This document shows positions 42,741 through 53,090 of a stretch of DNA of 64,000 bases, in pieces. The position numbers were made by a program, and so were the translations under genes. A model generated the notes under the pieces. That model saw only the letters and a list, made by a program, of their open reading frames with translations. It searched no databases and was not told where the DNA came from. The stretch spans positions 18,041,731-18,105,730 of the forward strand of contig NC_092801.1 of the NCBI RefSeq assembly GCF_918797505.1, written 5' to 3'. This DNA is from Bemisia tabaci (Eukaryota; Arthropoda; Insecta; Hemiptera; Aleyrodidae). How positions within the stretch are numbered: position 1 is the stretch's first letter; every line of letters begins with the position of its first letter.

Positions 42741-43052
42741 TAGAGTCCCCTTACACTGAGAGTCAAGACAATGTGAATCCATTTCTGATTGGTTGCCGTA
42801 TTTTAGGCCTCCACAGTGTCACAAACGGGAATAAAGATTACATTTTCCCCCATTGCAAAGATTATAATCTGGGATGGACCGAGGAATTACGGGTTCGACA
42901 AGGAACAAACGGAATGAGTGAAGGAACGGAGAAAGGAATTCGAGAATGGGCCGATCAAAGATTACGAAAAACGTTCAATTTCTGTATTCTTTATTCCCGT
43001 TTGTGACTCCATGAGGGGTTGTTGTCTTGACTCTCAGTATAAAGGGACTCTC
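42741..43052. mobile_element. TAGAGTCC element with 8-bp TSD, second copy
   Basis: The ends are TAGAGTCCCCTTACACTGAG and CTCAGTATAAAGGGACTCTC, with TTTTGAGG on both sides as a perfect 8-bp TSD. The interior is the reverse complement of 9968-10281 (CACAAACGGGAATAAAG at left here). It is better preserved at the right end than the first copy. Confidence 0.9.
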
Positions 43053-43103
43053 TTTTGAGGGAGCGACTTTGTATGTTGGATTTGAACGTAGAGTACCTAT
43101 CCA

Positions 43104-43275
43104 GCGGGCCGATCGTTGAAATTGATAGACAAAGCGATAGACAAAGAAGACATTGGGAGTATGGAGCGATCCTATTGGTTGAAATGGGTGGTTCCCATAG
43201 ACTAAGGGAGAAAATGATAGACTAACTGTCGGGTCCCTCGGGGGTTGCCGTTACGTAGTCTATTACCTACCTCTT
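43104..43275. mobile_element. GGGCCGATTATTGAA foldback, left-half fragment
   Basis: It starts GCGGGCCGATCGTTGAAATT, continues with AGACAAAGAAGACATTGGGA and stops after GTCTATTACCTACCTC. The right arm is missing here. Right-arm-like pieces appear at about 44010-44050 and 44388-44412. Confidence 0.65.
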
Positions 43276-43524
43276 TTAGGTTAGGTTGAGTTACCTAAAA
43301 ATGAGAAAAGGGGACAAAATCTCTCTTTCCTGAGAGTATAGCAATTTTGAATTTTTTCGTTTTTCGGTGATACAAGAGACATCATCTTTAATTAGTCGAA
43401 TTAAGAGAGGAACTAAACACGCAATTCGGCCTGGAGCTTAGCGCAGAGAGGAACGATGACGAGGACTTAAAATGAAAAGGACAAGCCCTCGACGCGGCGC
43501 GGCGGTCGGCATGTAACTCATATT

Positions 43525-43655
43525 AGCGCCTACAAGACTGCATGAATACTTCACGCACTTCGTCAAACACAGTGCGGTCAGGAGCGGTTGGCGTGAAACG
43601 CATAGCGCCTACAAGACTCCAGGAATACTTCACGCATTGCGCCAAACACAGTGTG
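43525..43655. repeat. GCGCCTACAAGACT tandem pair
   Basis: Two units 79 bp apart read AGCGCCTACAAGACT, CA(T/G)GAATACTTCACGCA, CAAACACAGTG. One further unit is at 10851-10940 on the minus strand. I tested the sequence mentally against tRNA and 5S rRNA patterns and saw no match. Confidence 0.7.
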
Positions 43656-43897
43656 ATCAGCGCGGCGCAGGCGCAGCGACGGCGGAATAAGTTACAACTA
43701 TCCAACCACATTTATGTTTGTTCTTTCATAATTTTTTCGTTCATTTCTTATAAATGGAGGACCTTGTCCACACAGAGATAGGTTTACGGAACTTAACTTT
43801 TGCGCAAAGTTCCGTGAAATTTTACTAGAAGTGTTGACAGAGCTTTCGCAAGAAATGTATCCAACATGAGTAGGTAAACACGTCTTATTCACCCCTC

Positions 43898-44007
43898 CCC
43901 CTCCGGCACGCTCACTTGATGGTTTTTATTGATGTTTCAAAACGAATGAGAAGGGGACGGCAAAATACAGGCGGCCCATGGGCCGCAAGTAGGTAAATCC
44001 GGCCCTG
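43898..44007. repeat. Dispersed repeat, about 110 bp
   Basis: CCTCCGGCACGCTCACTTGA, TGTTTCAAAACGAATGAGA and GCAAGTAGGTAAATCCGGCC recur at 52503-52614 with small changes. No TIR is evident. Confidence 0.75.
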
Positions 44008-44061
44008 ACTACCACCCGTCTTAGCCGATAGGATCACTCCATTTTCCCTGTGTCTTTTCTG

Positions 44062-44378
44062 CATAGAGTACATAGAGTCGTAATGTAAATGGGAGAGCTG
44101 GCGCCATGTTCTGCTCGACGAGTTCCGAGCCCGGTGTGCGCCGAGTTCGGGTCACTTTTTCGACACACGTTCGATCCAAAATGGCGGTGTGGAATATGTG
44201 GTGATTCCTATCTTCTTTGTTTACATTGGATGACCGAGTACCCGTGTATCGGAAACAATCGATTGTGTATCGAAAAAGTGACCCGGCGTCACACAGGAGT
44301 CTCGGAATTCGGGACCTGGAAAATGCTCAAAAGTGGCGCCAGCTCACCCACTTACATCACGACTCTATGTACTCTATG
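44062..44378. mobile_element. CATAGAGTAC element with 8-bp TSD
   Basis: The TIRs start CATAGAGTACATAGAGTCG on both ends and extend about 45 bp, through GAGCTGGCGCCA. CTTTTCTG on both sides is an 8-bp TSD. The rest forms a long imperfect hairpin with GTGACCCGG and CCGGGTCAC-like arms. The 119- and 100-codon frames here are inside the palindrome and not credible as genes. hAT and P superfamilies both make 8-bp TSDs; I cannot choose. Confidence 0.85.
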
Positions 44379-44412
44379 CTTTTCTGCTATGGGTTTGTCT
44401 ATAAATTTCAAG

Positions 44413-45171
44413 AATCATTTTTTCCCCGCCATTTTGACCGCGCAATGAACTTGAAATTCCGGGCGTTAATCCTCCTTTCATCCGTTCCGGACCCTGACCG
44501 TCACCTGCGGCTTAGTTAGAACGAAAACCGCACCACGAAAGCACGGATAATTAATTATTCGGACGGGGGGTGGCGGAGAGGGGGTCGGAGGGATGGAGGG
44601 GGGAGGGGGGAGGATGCGGTCGATCCTGAGTCGGTCGTTGCAGCGGGTGTATTTCAGCCTGGGTGACCCCGCATTCCCGTAATGTTTTAACAGATTTAAA
44701 TGAAGCGCCATTAACATAAAATAACGATTCGTTCTGGTCTATTTTCGGTTTTGTGATTCTTTCCGCGTCGGGACGGGATGGCCCCATCCACCCCCCCCCC
44801 CCTCCTTCCCCCCTCCGCCACTCTTGTCAATTTCGCGTATCTATCCTGCGTTTGTAGCTTCCGCGAGGTTGACGGATCTACCGGAAAATGTTGATTTCCA
44901 CTACGAGGTTTGAGAGAATAACACTGAATTAATGACAACTTTTTTCTTAATGTAATGGACTTCTCTGTAATTTTAAGATAGTTCTTTCGGTTCAAAGAAA
45001 ATTTCTGATTTAATAGAAGAATTTTTTTTTTCTTCTTACTGGAAAAGTCTTTGAATTACGGATATTATTTTTGGTCACTCAAAAGGAATTTTTGTTTTGT
45101 TTCATCCAAGAAAGGAAATTATTTTCTTTTAAAAATTATTTCGTCCTTCCCCAAACCATCAAATCACCATA
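44413..45171. other. Unassigned GC-rich region leading to the gap
   Basis: It contains G-rich (44565-44615) and C-rich (44790-44802) stretches and no recognised gene or repeat end. Confidence 0.4.
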
Positions 45172-45671
45172 NNNNNNNNNNNNNNNNNNNNNNNNNNNNN
45201 NNNNNNNNNNNNNNNNNNNNNNNNNNNNNNNNNNNNNNNNNNNNNNNNNNNNNNNNNNNNNNNNNNNNNNNNNNNNNNNNNNNNNNNNNNNNNNNNNNNN
45301 NNNNNNNNNNNNNNNNNNNNNNNNNNNNNNNNNNNNNNNNNNNNNNNNNNNNNNNNNNNNNNNNNNNNNNNNNNNNNNNNNNNNNNNNNNNNNNNNNNNN
45401 NNNNNNNNNNNNNNNNNNNNNNNNNNNNNNNNNNNNNNNNNNNNNNNNNNNNNNNNNNNNNNNNNNNNNNNNNNNNNNNNNNNNNNNNNNNNNNNNNNNN
45501 NNNNNNNNNNNNNNNNNNNNNNNNNNNNNNNNNNNNNNNNNNNNNNNNNNNNNNNNNNNNNNNNNNNNNNNNNNNNNNNNNNNNNNNNNNNNNNNNNNNN
45601 NNNNNNNNNNNNNNNNNNNNNNNNNNNNNNNNNNNNNNNNNNNNNNNNNNNNNNNNNNNNNNNNNNNNNNN
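45172..45671. other. Assembly gap, exactly 500 N
   Basis: A round 500-N gap is a scaffolding convention of unknown true length. Frames spanning it are meaningless. The character of the DNA changes across it: MITE-dense on the left, MITE-poor on the right. Confidence 0.99.
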
Positions 45672-46900
45672 ACATATTTTTGGAATTTTGACATAAATGA
45701 GACATAAGGGAGAAATAACGGTAAATAGTTCATTTTCTAGTATTCTCAATAGGCGACCTGGGGGCACGGCTGTGGAAGTAATGGTAGCATAAAACCCATT
45801 AAACTAGGTAAAATTTAAATCTGTAGACGCTGGAGATGGAACTTTTGGTACTTTTGCAGACTTACATAGACGTCGAAAGGAGAAATAATCGAAAGAAGGA
45901 GCGGGTCCTTCAATTCTTCAAGCACATTTGAATTTGAAAATAACTTGTAGAACCGCGCGATGGATGGTGAGCGCCGACTCCAGAGGTTAAATTTCAGGTT
46001 ATGCTACTGTTATTATGGCTTTAAATATTTAATTAATACGAAGAAGATAGATTAATTGAAATAATAAGATGAAGATAGATTAATTGATGCGTGTTTCCAT
46101 TTTATCGTAGCCGAAGATAACTGGATCCATTTCTATATAATCCTTTTATGATTCCCACACCCTTACATTGCATGAGCTGTTACAGTAAGTACCTACTCAG
46201 ATCGCAACCTGCTACTTATACTATTTCTTCCCAGCGGCCCGGATCTAGTGATCTTTACAAGTAATTGTTCATGAATAATTGATGATATCCCATTATAGTG
46301 AGTCCTAGATACTATTTCTCGTTAATCAGATTCAACAACTATCCACCAGAAAATCATCCTTTCCCTCAATACGATGATGTCTGTCGGGTTCTCAATTTGT
46401 GGGGATGAAGTTGTGTTTCCACTTTCTCCTAAAATTTTGCTAGCAGCCGAACTCCTCTGGAGTTGATGTGTCTCTTCTCAGTGTATCATGTTATATCGGT
46501 GCATAAAGCCTCAATGTTTTCATATACTTGTAATGCTCTATATTGGAAACGCGGTTTACGCATTCACCCATCAGTCGTGCGTATGTGTCTTCTTAAAGAA
46601 GCTACGCAGCACTCTGTTAATGAAATCAACTCAATGTCACAACATCCAAGATACTTGACTTCAAACATTACTGTTAATTTGATTATCAGCAAGTCTCCTT
46701 GATTCTGTGTCAGAAGTTGATTGAATCGTCTAATTTGCCTGTATTTGGATAAAATTCTTCAAATCAAGGTCTTTCATATTGACCTCTGCAGAAGGTATGT
46801 ATCTATATGCTACTATTTCATTGGTTTGATAAAATTGAAATGCTATAACTAATGCAGGATATCCTTGATGATAACCTCTCTATACATCGGCTAAAATTTG
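45672..46900. other. Unassigned MITE-free DNA right of the gap
   Basis: A short direct repeat, AAGATAGATTAATTGA, occurs twice at 46040-46085. No domain-bearing frame was found; the longest credible one (46463-46702, 79 codons) is unrecognised. It may contain further, more decayed units of the array that follows. Confidence 0.4.
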
Positions 46901-46904
46901 CAGT

Positions 46905-48706
46905 ACCTGGAGACGTAAACTTGCCGTCACTGCTTACCACATATAGGAGATAATACAGAGCAGCTGTTCGATATAATACATCAGTGCCGCCTGACCTCTA
47001 GATTATCTGAGTCCTCGCCTGACAAATTTACCCACTATGAGAGTGCGACAGAAAATTAGCTGGTTCATTTAGCACGGAAAATGGATACAGGAATTAATTC
47101 TCTGGCACACCCTGAAAGTGAGTTAAAACTCATTAGATGTGGACTTTGGGTAGCCAGAACTGGCAGAATAATGAAAGCTATCGATTGAGACTGAGGCGAC
47201 TAAAAATATTAGTTGTAATTGATATTTTGGGCTGCAACAGTATATCAACAGAGCATCTTCTTTGCCGGAAAGTGGGCATTGAATGCCCGAGTTGAGAAAT
47301 CTCTCATAAATACCTGCTTACTTTACCTGCCACTGTATTGATGTGAGAGTTACCTTAATCGGATGGTTGCAGAATCTCCCTGGCAATTCCCAGCATAGAT
47401 ATGATGGTGCTCCACATAATTAACTTACCGGCAGAATCATTCGCTCGATAGAATCGTATGAGAGGGATCACATAGCATAGGATATAAAATTAAGCCTTGA
47501 ATGTAGGTGATGTTTATACTTTAACCTCTGGTTCTCGGTCTACGGTACGAAAGGGACGGACTAATACAGAAGAACCATACATGACAAGTGGCTCCTAAGT
47601 TGGCATTTATTTGAGTCCTTAGCTGAAAAGTTCATGCCTGAAGGTGTGACAGAAAATGGACTGTTTTTTTCCATCCTTGAAAGTAAAACAAAGAATCAAA
47701 ATTGTACTCTCCGTTTTACCCTTATAGTGCGTTGAAACTCAATCGCAGCCGACTCTGCATGACCAGAATTGGCAGATACAGACTCATAAAAATGAAATGT
47801 TATTGAAAGGAAAACCAAAAATTAAAGTGGTATTCTCTGTTGTACCCTGATAACACACTGAAACTCAATCGCTGTTGACTCTGTATGACCAGCATTGGCA
47901 GATAAAGGCTCCTGAAAATGAAATGTTATCAAACTGTTTCATTACAGTTCAGAAGATTCATGCTATTGAGATCGAAATTTCAGTTGTGGTAACTGTAATT
48001 TTTGCTTGCGGAAGCATCAACTTTTATTGTTTATCTTTTCCAATGACGAGTGAACTGGTCACATTTCTCAAGATACAGAATGCCATAGCTTTAGAGACAT
48101 CTCTCATAAAACTAAAAATATTGATAAATACTTACTTTGCTTACTGTCTTTATGAGACGGTATCACGCGTTTGCAATGTTATTACTGATGATGAAATTGG
48201 AGCTCGGAGAAATGCGCGATTCGAATGGTCAAAGGACCTGGCAGGCATAACTAGGTATAAGCAGCGTAAATGATAGAGGTCCTGCACTGAGCTGCAGAAT
48301 TTAGCTTGCATTCTATCATTAGTTCCAAGAATCCAAAAAAAAATGTTGGATAATGTAAGTCATAAAAGGTATCCCTTAACACAGGTGATGCCTCTAATGT
48401 AAATCCTGGTTTTGTGCCTACTGTACACAGGAGATGGAACATTACATAGAAGTCCTATATTAAGAGCAGCTCTGAAGTTGTTGATTATCAGGGTTCTTGC
48501 CTGACACATTCACCCACTTTGAAGGTGTGACATTAAATAGACTGGTTAAATTTATCATTGAAAATAAACCCATTATTAGTTAAACTGGCACTCTCCCTTT
48601 CACCCTGTTGCTCGTTTAAAGTCAATGTGTCTTTGTGGACTCTAGTTGACCAGAATGGCCAAATGGAGAATCATAATGATGAAAGCTATAAAAGGATTTC
48701 ATTGCA
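46905..48706. repeat. Diverged tandem array, at least three units
   Basis: Blocks recur in the same order near 47010-47200, 47620-47800 and 48495-48700. They are GAGTCCT(C/T)GCCTGACA, TT(C/T)ACCCACT, GGTGTGACAGAAAAT, a block like AAACTCAATCGC, GTTGACTCTG, and GACCAGAATTGGCAGA. Unit spacing is roughly 600-880 bp and identity is moderate. A local extra copy of the last block lies at 47800-47940. A 132-codon frame at 47875-48273 lies inside and is not recognised. Confidence 0.65.
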
Positions 48707-48829
48707 GCAGGCCGATTATTGAAAGTTTGAAGCAGTCTGATAAGAGATCGAAATGCGATATATTGCACGGTTAAGATAGGGGTGTCTTGCCTTGTCGTAC
48801 TGACATAGTTTCAATAATCAGCATGCAGT
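48707..48829. mobile_element. Mini foldback of the GGGCCGATTATTGAA type
   Basis: It starts GCAGGCCGATTATTGAAAG and ends TTTCAATAATCAGCATGCAG, with only about 85 bp between the arms. It directly follows the last unit of the diverged array. Confidence 0.6.
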
Positions 48830-49283
48830 TGAGAAAATTTATGTCATCACAACTAAAGTTTATTGTATACCATCTCCTTATGAACGGAAAGATTTAACGC
48901 AAGTACCAAGATGATTTCATATGATGTCTGGATAGGAATGCACATAGTAAACAAGTAAGTAGCAACTTTCCGTTTCAGGCACATTGTGCCCAAGCATTGT
49001 GCCCTCAGTAATCAGAGAATCATAAAAGAAAACTCACTCACAACGAAAAAGGTACCTAGAGAGAGAAGGAATCATGCAAAATCAAGAATGGTCACATTTG
49101 GAAGTATTATTCCTCGGGGCAGCATAAAATTGAAAATGTTTCGTGCGTACAATGAGAAAACCATTAAAGAAGTTATATTGTTATTAATTTCAGAAATAAT
49201 ATGACATAGAAAAAGAGACAGGAGCCAGGAGAAATTGAAATTGCAATGCTATTTTGCTCAAACCCGATTCAAAATTTCCAAAC
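48830..49283. other. Unassigned spacer
   Basis: No gene or repeat end recognised. A 72-codon frame (48986-49204) shows no domain. Confidence 0.4.
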
Positions 49284-49291
49284 GAAACAAT

Positions 49292-49681
49292 CAGGGCTGC
49301 CGATACTCGGACTCACATTTCGCGAATTTTTTACTCACACGCTACTCACCAATCTAAAATTTACTCACTTGCTACTCACTGATCGCGATTTTCCTCACCG
49401 TTCTCAATTTTACTCACTTTTTACTCACCATTTCCCGATTTTACTCACATTGACATTGTTTTCACTCACCGATTACTCACCGTTCCAAATTTTACTCACC
49501 GATTACTCACACAAATCGCGCCAAAAATGGAGAATTACTGAGAATTACCCATGGATTTTGCATTACTCACGATTACTCACGGATCGTCGGATTACTCACC
49601 AATTACTCATTACTCACGTTGTACTCACCGGTGCTCAAATTACTCACGATGTGAGTAATTACTCACGAATCGGCAGCCCTG
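49292..49681. mobile_element. CAGGGCTGCCG element filled with TTACTCAC words
   Basis: TIRs CAGGGCTGCCGAT are perfect over 13 bp, and GAAACAAT stands on both sides (49284-49291, 49682-49689) as a perfect 8-bp TSD. CAGGG-type ends with an 8-bp TSD fit a non-autonomous hAT element (inference). The 390-bp body contains 19 ACTCAC words. Fourteen of them are TTACTCAC, which reads GTGAGTAA on the minus strand. A 153-codon frame through it is an artefact of the repeats. Confidence 0.9.
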
Positions 49682-49689
49682 GAAACAAT

Positions 49690-50334
49690 ACACGGCCTAT
49701 AACATAATTATCATAACCTCTCTATGCACTATCTATGGCTTAGACTGCGCATTAGGAAATTTCGGCGAGACTAGAGTCCCTTCAGGCGGGACGATAGGCA
49801 ACTCAGCAACACCCAGCAAGTCCGAGACCGAGACAATGGAAATGCCTGTCATGCCAGTGCCGTTGCCTGATACGGGTACTTTTCGTTCGTATATCCGGAT
49901 GTATCCACTAAGCGGAAGGCGCGTCTTTACCCTGATTTACCCCGCTAGCTGTCTTACCTACCGCGCGACCTAGATTGCGTTATAAGTCAATGCGCTTTAC
50001 TGTAGTTTCTATCGTTCGTAGCCAATGAGAATTAGGCATTACGTCAAGTGACCCAACTTTGTCACGATTTCAATACTGACCTGCGGTTTTTTTTCTGTGA
50101 CGTACAGGGTGTGCCAAAAATATGGATCCTTCCTTACTGATGTCTCGAGAACGATTACAGATTATTGACATGCGGTTTGAACGAAATTCCTTAAAAAAAG
50201 GTGGGCCGCTTTCGAGGGGGGGGGGGGGGGGGTCGTTTCCTCTCTGCCTCGCGCCCGCGGGAACAACTTTTAAATTTAAAATGGGAACTCTCTTTGCCTG
50301 ATACTTCGTAGAAGTCATACCAAAAATACGTGAT
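49690..50334. other. Unassigned region with a 17-base G run
   Basis: The G run is at 50216-50232. A segment from 50104 (ACAGGGTGTGCCAAAAATAT, then CTCGAGAACGATTACAGATT) has the flavour of a transposon end but no partner end is visible before the foldback at 50335. Confidence 0.4.
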
Positions 50335-51843
50335 ATCCTTCCAAAAAAACAAAAATATGATTTTTGTACAAAATTTCGGCCCAATCCAAAAAATGTCACT
50401 AATTACCAAAAACAAAAAAAAACAAAAAAAAAACCAGGCACCCAAAAAATATGATGGCAGTACCGTTTGGATTCATCATATAAAAGGAAATGATATCAAA
50501 ACGGCCCAATTTTCTCTTTCATGCCCATGCAATATACCAAACACCCCAACTTTTTTCACAAAAAAAATAAATAAATAAATAAATAAATAAATAAATACCT
50601 ATAAGGTATGATGACCTGAACACGTTTATTGGATCCATCGCTTTAAAGGAGTATGATATCAAATCGGCCCAACTTCTCTGAAATATGCCCATCTCGGATC
50701 AATAATTTTTTTGAGACCTTCCGACTCATCGCTGAGGAGACACTGATCATTACTTGACCCTTAGTATATGTCCTTGTTTAGATGTCAAAGAGTTCCTTAT
50801 GAGAACTGTAATGAATTTTTTTTCTTTGAAGAGATAAAATCAAAAAATCGTCATAAAATTGAAAAAAAAATTCGAAGAAAAAAAAAGGAATGGGCCGGCC
50901 GGCACGTACAAAAAAAAAGGGGGAAATGTAGATACATTGGTATGCCCCAACATTTTGGCATGGGTGACCGACCCGGTCTTGCCAACATCCATGAAGTTGC
51001 TAAGAAAGAAGCATTGTACAAGTAGGAGGCACATAATATTCGCAATAATACGCCAAGGTTCAGTAGTTTGTAAGGCCTTCTATCAGAAACAAACAAAGAA
51101 TATGGCATTGCTTGAAAGTTGTTAAGTTGTTCACTCATGTGTGAATATCTTTCAGTCTATCTTTCAATGACGATTTCAAGAAGGACTGATCCTCCTTTTG
51201 ACGATGATACTTGTTCATGTATATGTGAAAGAGAGACGATAATCACCCTATATTATCTACCACTTGTATGTACGGCCGGCCGGCCCATTCCTTTTTTTTT
51301 CTTCGAATTTTTTTTTCAATTTTATGACGATTTTTTGATTTTATCTCTTCAAAGAAAAAAAATTCATTACAGTTCTCATAAGGAACTCTTTGACATCTAA
51401 ACAAGGACATATACTAAGGGTCAAGTAATGATCAGTGTCTCCTCAGCGATGAGTCGGAAGGTCTCAAAAAAATTATTGATCCGAGATGGGCATATTTCAG
51501 AGAAGTTGGGCCGATTTGATATCATACTCCTTTAAAGCGATGGATCCAATAAACGTGTTCAGGTCATCATACCTTATAGGTATTTATTTATTTATTTATT
51601 TATTTATTTATTTTTTTTGTGAAAAAAGTTGGGGTGTTTGGTATATTGCATGGGCATGAAAGAGAAAATTGGGCCGTTTTGATATCATTTCCTTTTATAT
51701 GATGAATCCAAACGGTACTGCCATCATATTTTTTGGGTGCCTGGTTTTTTTTTTGTTTTTTTTTGTTTTTGGTAATTAGTGACATTTTTTGGATTGGGCC
51801 GAAATTTTGTACAAAAATCATATTTTTGTTTTTTTGGAAGGAT
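50335..51843. repeat. Large foldback, 569-bp arms, 371-bp loop
   Basis: Left arm 50335-50903 and right arm 51275-51843 are exact reverse complements wherever I compared them, with equal lengths and so no net indel. They include (AATA)n/(TATT)n microsatellites and poly-A/T runs. The arms meet the loop at GGGCCGGCCGGC. I see no TSD and no TIR-like short ends. The loop is unique sequence. The alternatives are a young foldback element, a hairpin-mediated inverted duplication, or a chimeric-read artefact. Confidence 0.9.
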
Positions 51844-52443
51844 GGTCAACATATAGAAAGTTGCGAACAGTACAAGTACCTGGGGGTGAAGCTGACTTCG
51901 GATGGGAAGCTGGATCAGGCCATTCGGGACCGTAATCTTCTAGGAAGGAAAGCCATCGCCATGCTTAATGGGATCCTTTGGGACCAAAGGATTTCCAAAG
52001 ACAACAAGAAGAGGATTTATAACTCTGTTGTCAAGCCTATTATCACCTATGGCAGTGAAGTGTGGCAGTTGAAGAAGCGGACCCAAGAAATGCTCAAGGC
52101 GACCGAGATGGATTTCTGGCGAAGATCGGCTGGAATCTCGAGGAGAGAACGTGTCAGGAATGAACGTGTCCGAGAGATAATGGGCGTTGAGGGGACGATT
52201 GTGCACGATATCATGACCAAGCAATTGGTATGGTATGGGCATGTGCAGAGAATGGCTGATACCAGGTTGCCGAAGAAGGTGTTGGAGTGGGTCCCCCCAG
52301 GTAGGCGACGGAGAGGACGTCCAGCCAAACGGTGGGTAGAGGGCATCCACGAAGAGATGGAGAGATGCCAACTTCCGGAGGATCTCTACCATGACAGATT
52401 CCTGTGGAGAATAGGCGTCGCAGAGCGCCCTAGCGCGCCGTAA
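51844..52443 (+). pseudogene. LINE reverse transcriptase, C-terminal fragment
   Basis: The uninterrupted frame of about 199 codons before TAA at 52441-52443 encodes the end of a non-LTR retrotransposon polymerase. In order it shows QYKYLGVKL, DGKLDQAIRDR, RIYNSVVKPIITYGSEVW, MLKATEMDFWRRSAG, a basic RRERVRNERV, MTKQLVWYGHVQRM and the terminal GRRRRGRPAKRW. These lie downstream of the catalytic palm; the endonuclease and YxDD active site are absent. The 5' end is cut at the foldback, which contributes the first 36 residues of the open frame (51733-51840); those are not LINE protein. The clade (RTE-, CR1- or Jockey-like) was not resolved. The frame is intact but cannot encode an active enzyme. 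Confidence 0.85.
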
Positions 52444-52502
52444 AAGCGGCTCATACATATACACATGTGCCAAACGCAAGTGGGCGCGTCTTATGTACCC
52501 TT

Positions 52503-52614
52503 CTTCCTCCGGCACGTTCACCTGATGGTTTGTATGGATGTTTCAAAACGAATGAGATGGGGCGGCAAAATACAGGCGGCCCATGGGCGGCAAGTAGGTA
52601 AATCCGGCCCTGTA
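52503..52614. repeat. Dispersed repeat, second copy
   Basis: This is the counterpart of 43898-44007, with CCTCCGGCACGTTCACCTGA and AGTAGGTAAATCCGGCCCTG. It follows the LINE fragment after 60 bp, so it could be part of the same element's 3' region, but the copy at 43898 has no LINE coding sequence upstream. Confidence 0.7.
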
Positions 52615-52675
52615 ATGTCTTATTGCTGCTTTGTCGTACTTTGTCGATTGGAATGGACGACAAAATAAAGACACC

Positions 52676-52948
52676 TGCGGGCCGATTATTGAAGCTGATA
52701 GACAAAGCTATAGACAAAGAAGACAAAAAGGATATGGAGAGATCCTATTGGTGGAAGCGGGTGGTTGCAATGGACAAAATACGTAGGTAATAGATTAACT
52801 AACGGCAACCCACGAGAGACCCGATAGTTAGTACATCATTCACCCCCTTAGTCTATAAGAACCACCCATTTCAACCAATAGGATCGCTCTATGCTCCTTA
52901 TATCTGCTTTGTCTACAGCTTTGTCTATCAATTTCAATAATCGACCCG
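52676..52948. mobile_element. GGGCCGATTATTGAA foldback, complete
   Basis: The arms are TGCGGGCCGATTATTGAAGC and TTTCAATAATCGACCCGCTG. It is nested in a second inverted pair: TGTCTTATTGCTGC and TTGGAATGGACGACA on the left, TGTCGTCCATTCCAATGGAC and GCGATAAGACA on the right (about 52613-53022). Confidence 0.75.
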
Positions 52949-53090
52949 CTGTGGAGTTTCCAACAGAATGTCGTCCATTCCAATGGACAAAACAGCGATA
53001 AGACATAGACGACCAATCACGCTTCGCCATTTGACCTTTGCCGTCCATATCCACCCGACAAACACATCATTTCAACAATCAGCCTGCAGA

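Noticed and set aside
43272..43290. TTAGGTTAGG as another telomere-like tract
   Set aside because: Only about two units, within the range of chance in AT-rich insect DNA.
44089..44519. 119- and 100-codon frames
   Set aside because: They lie mostly within the CATAGAGTAC element's palindrome; no domain or splice evidence.
45051..45767. Frames of 190-218 codons
   Set aside because: They consist almost wholly of unknown residues across the N gap.
49246..49707. 153-codon frame with repeated TDYSH and LLTD motifs
   Set aside because: It is the translation of the TTACTCAC array of the 8-bp-TSD element.
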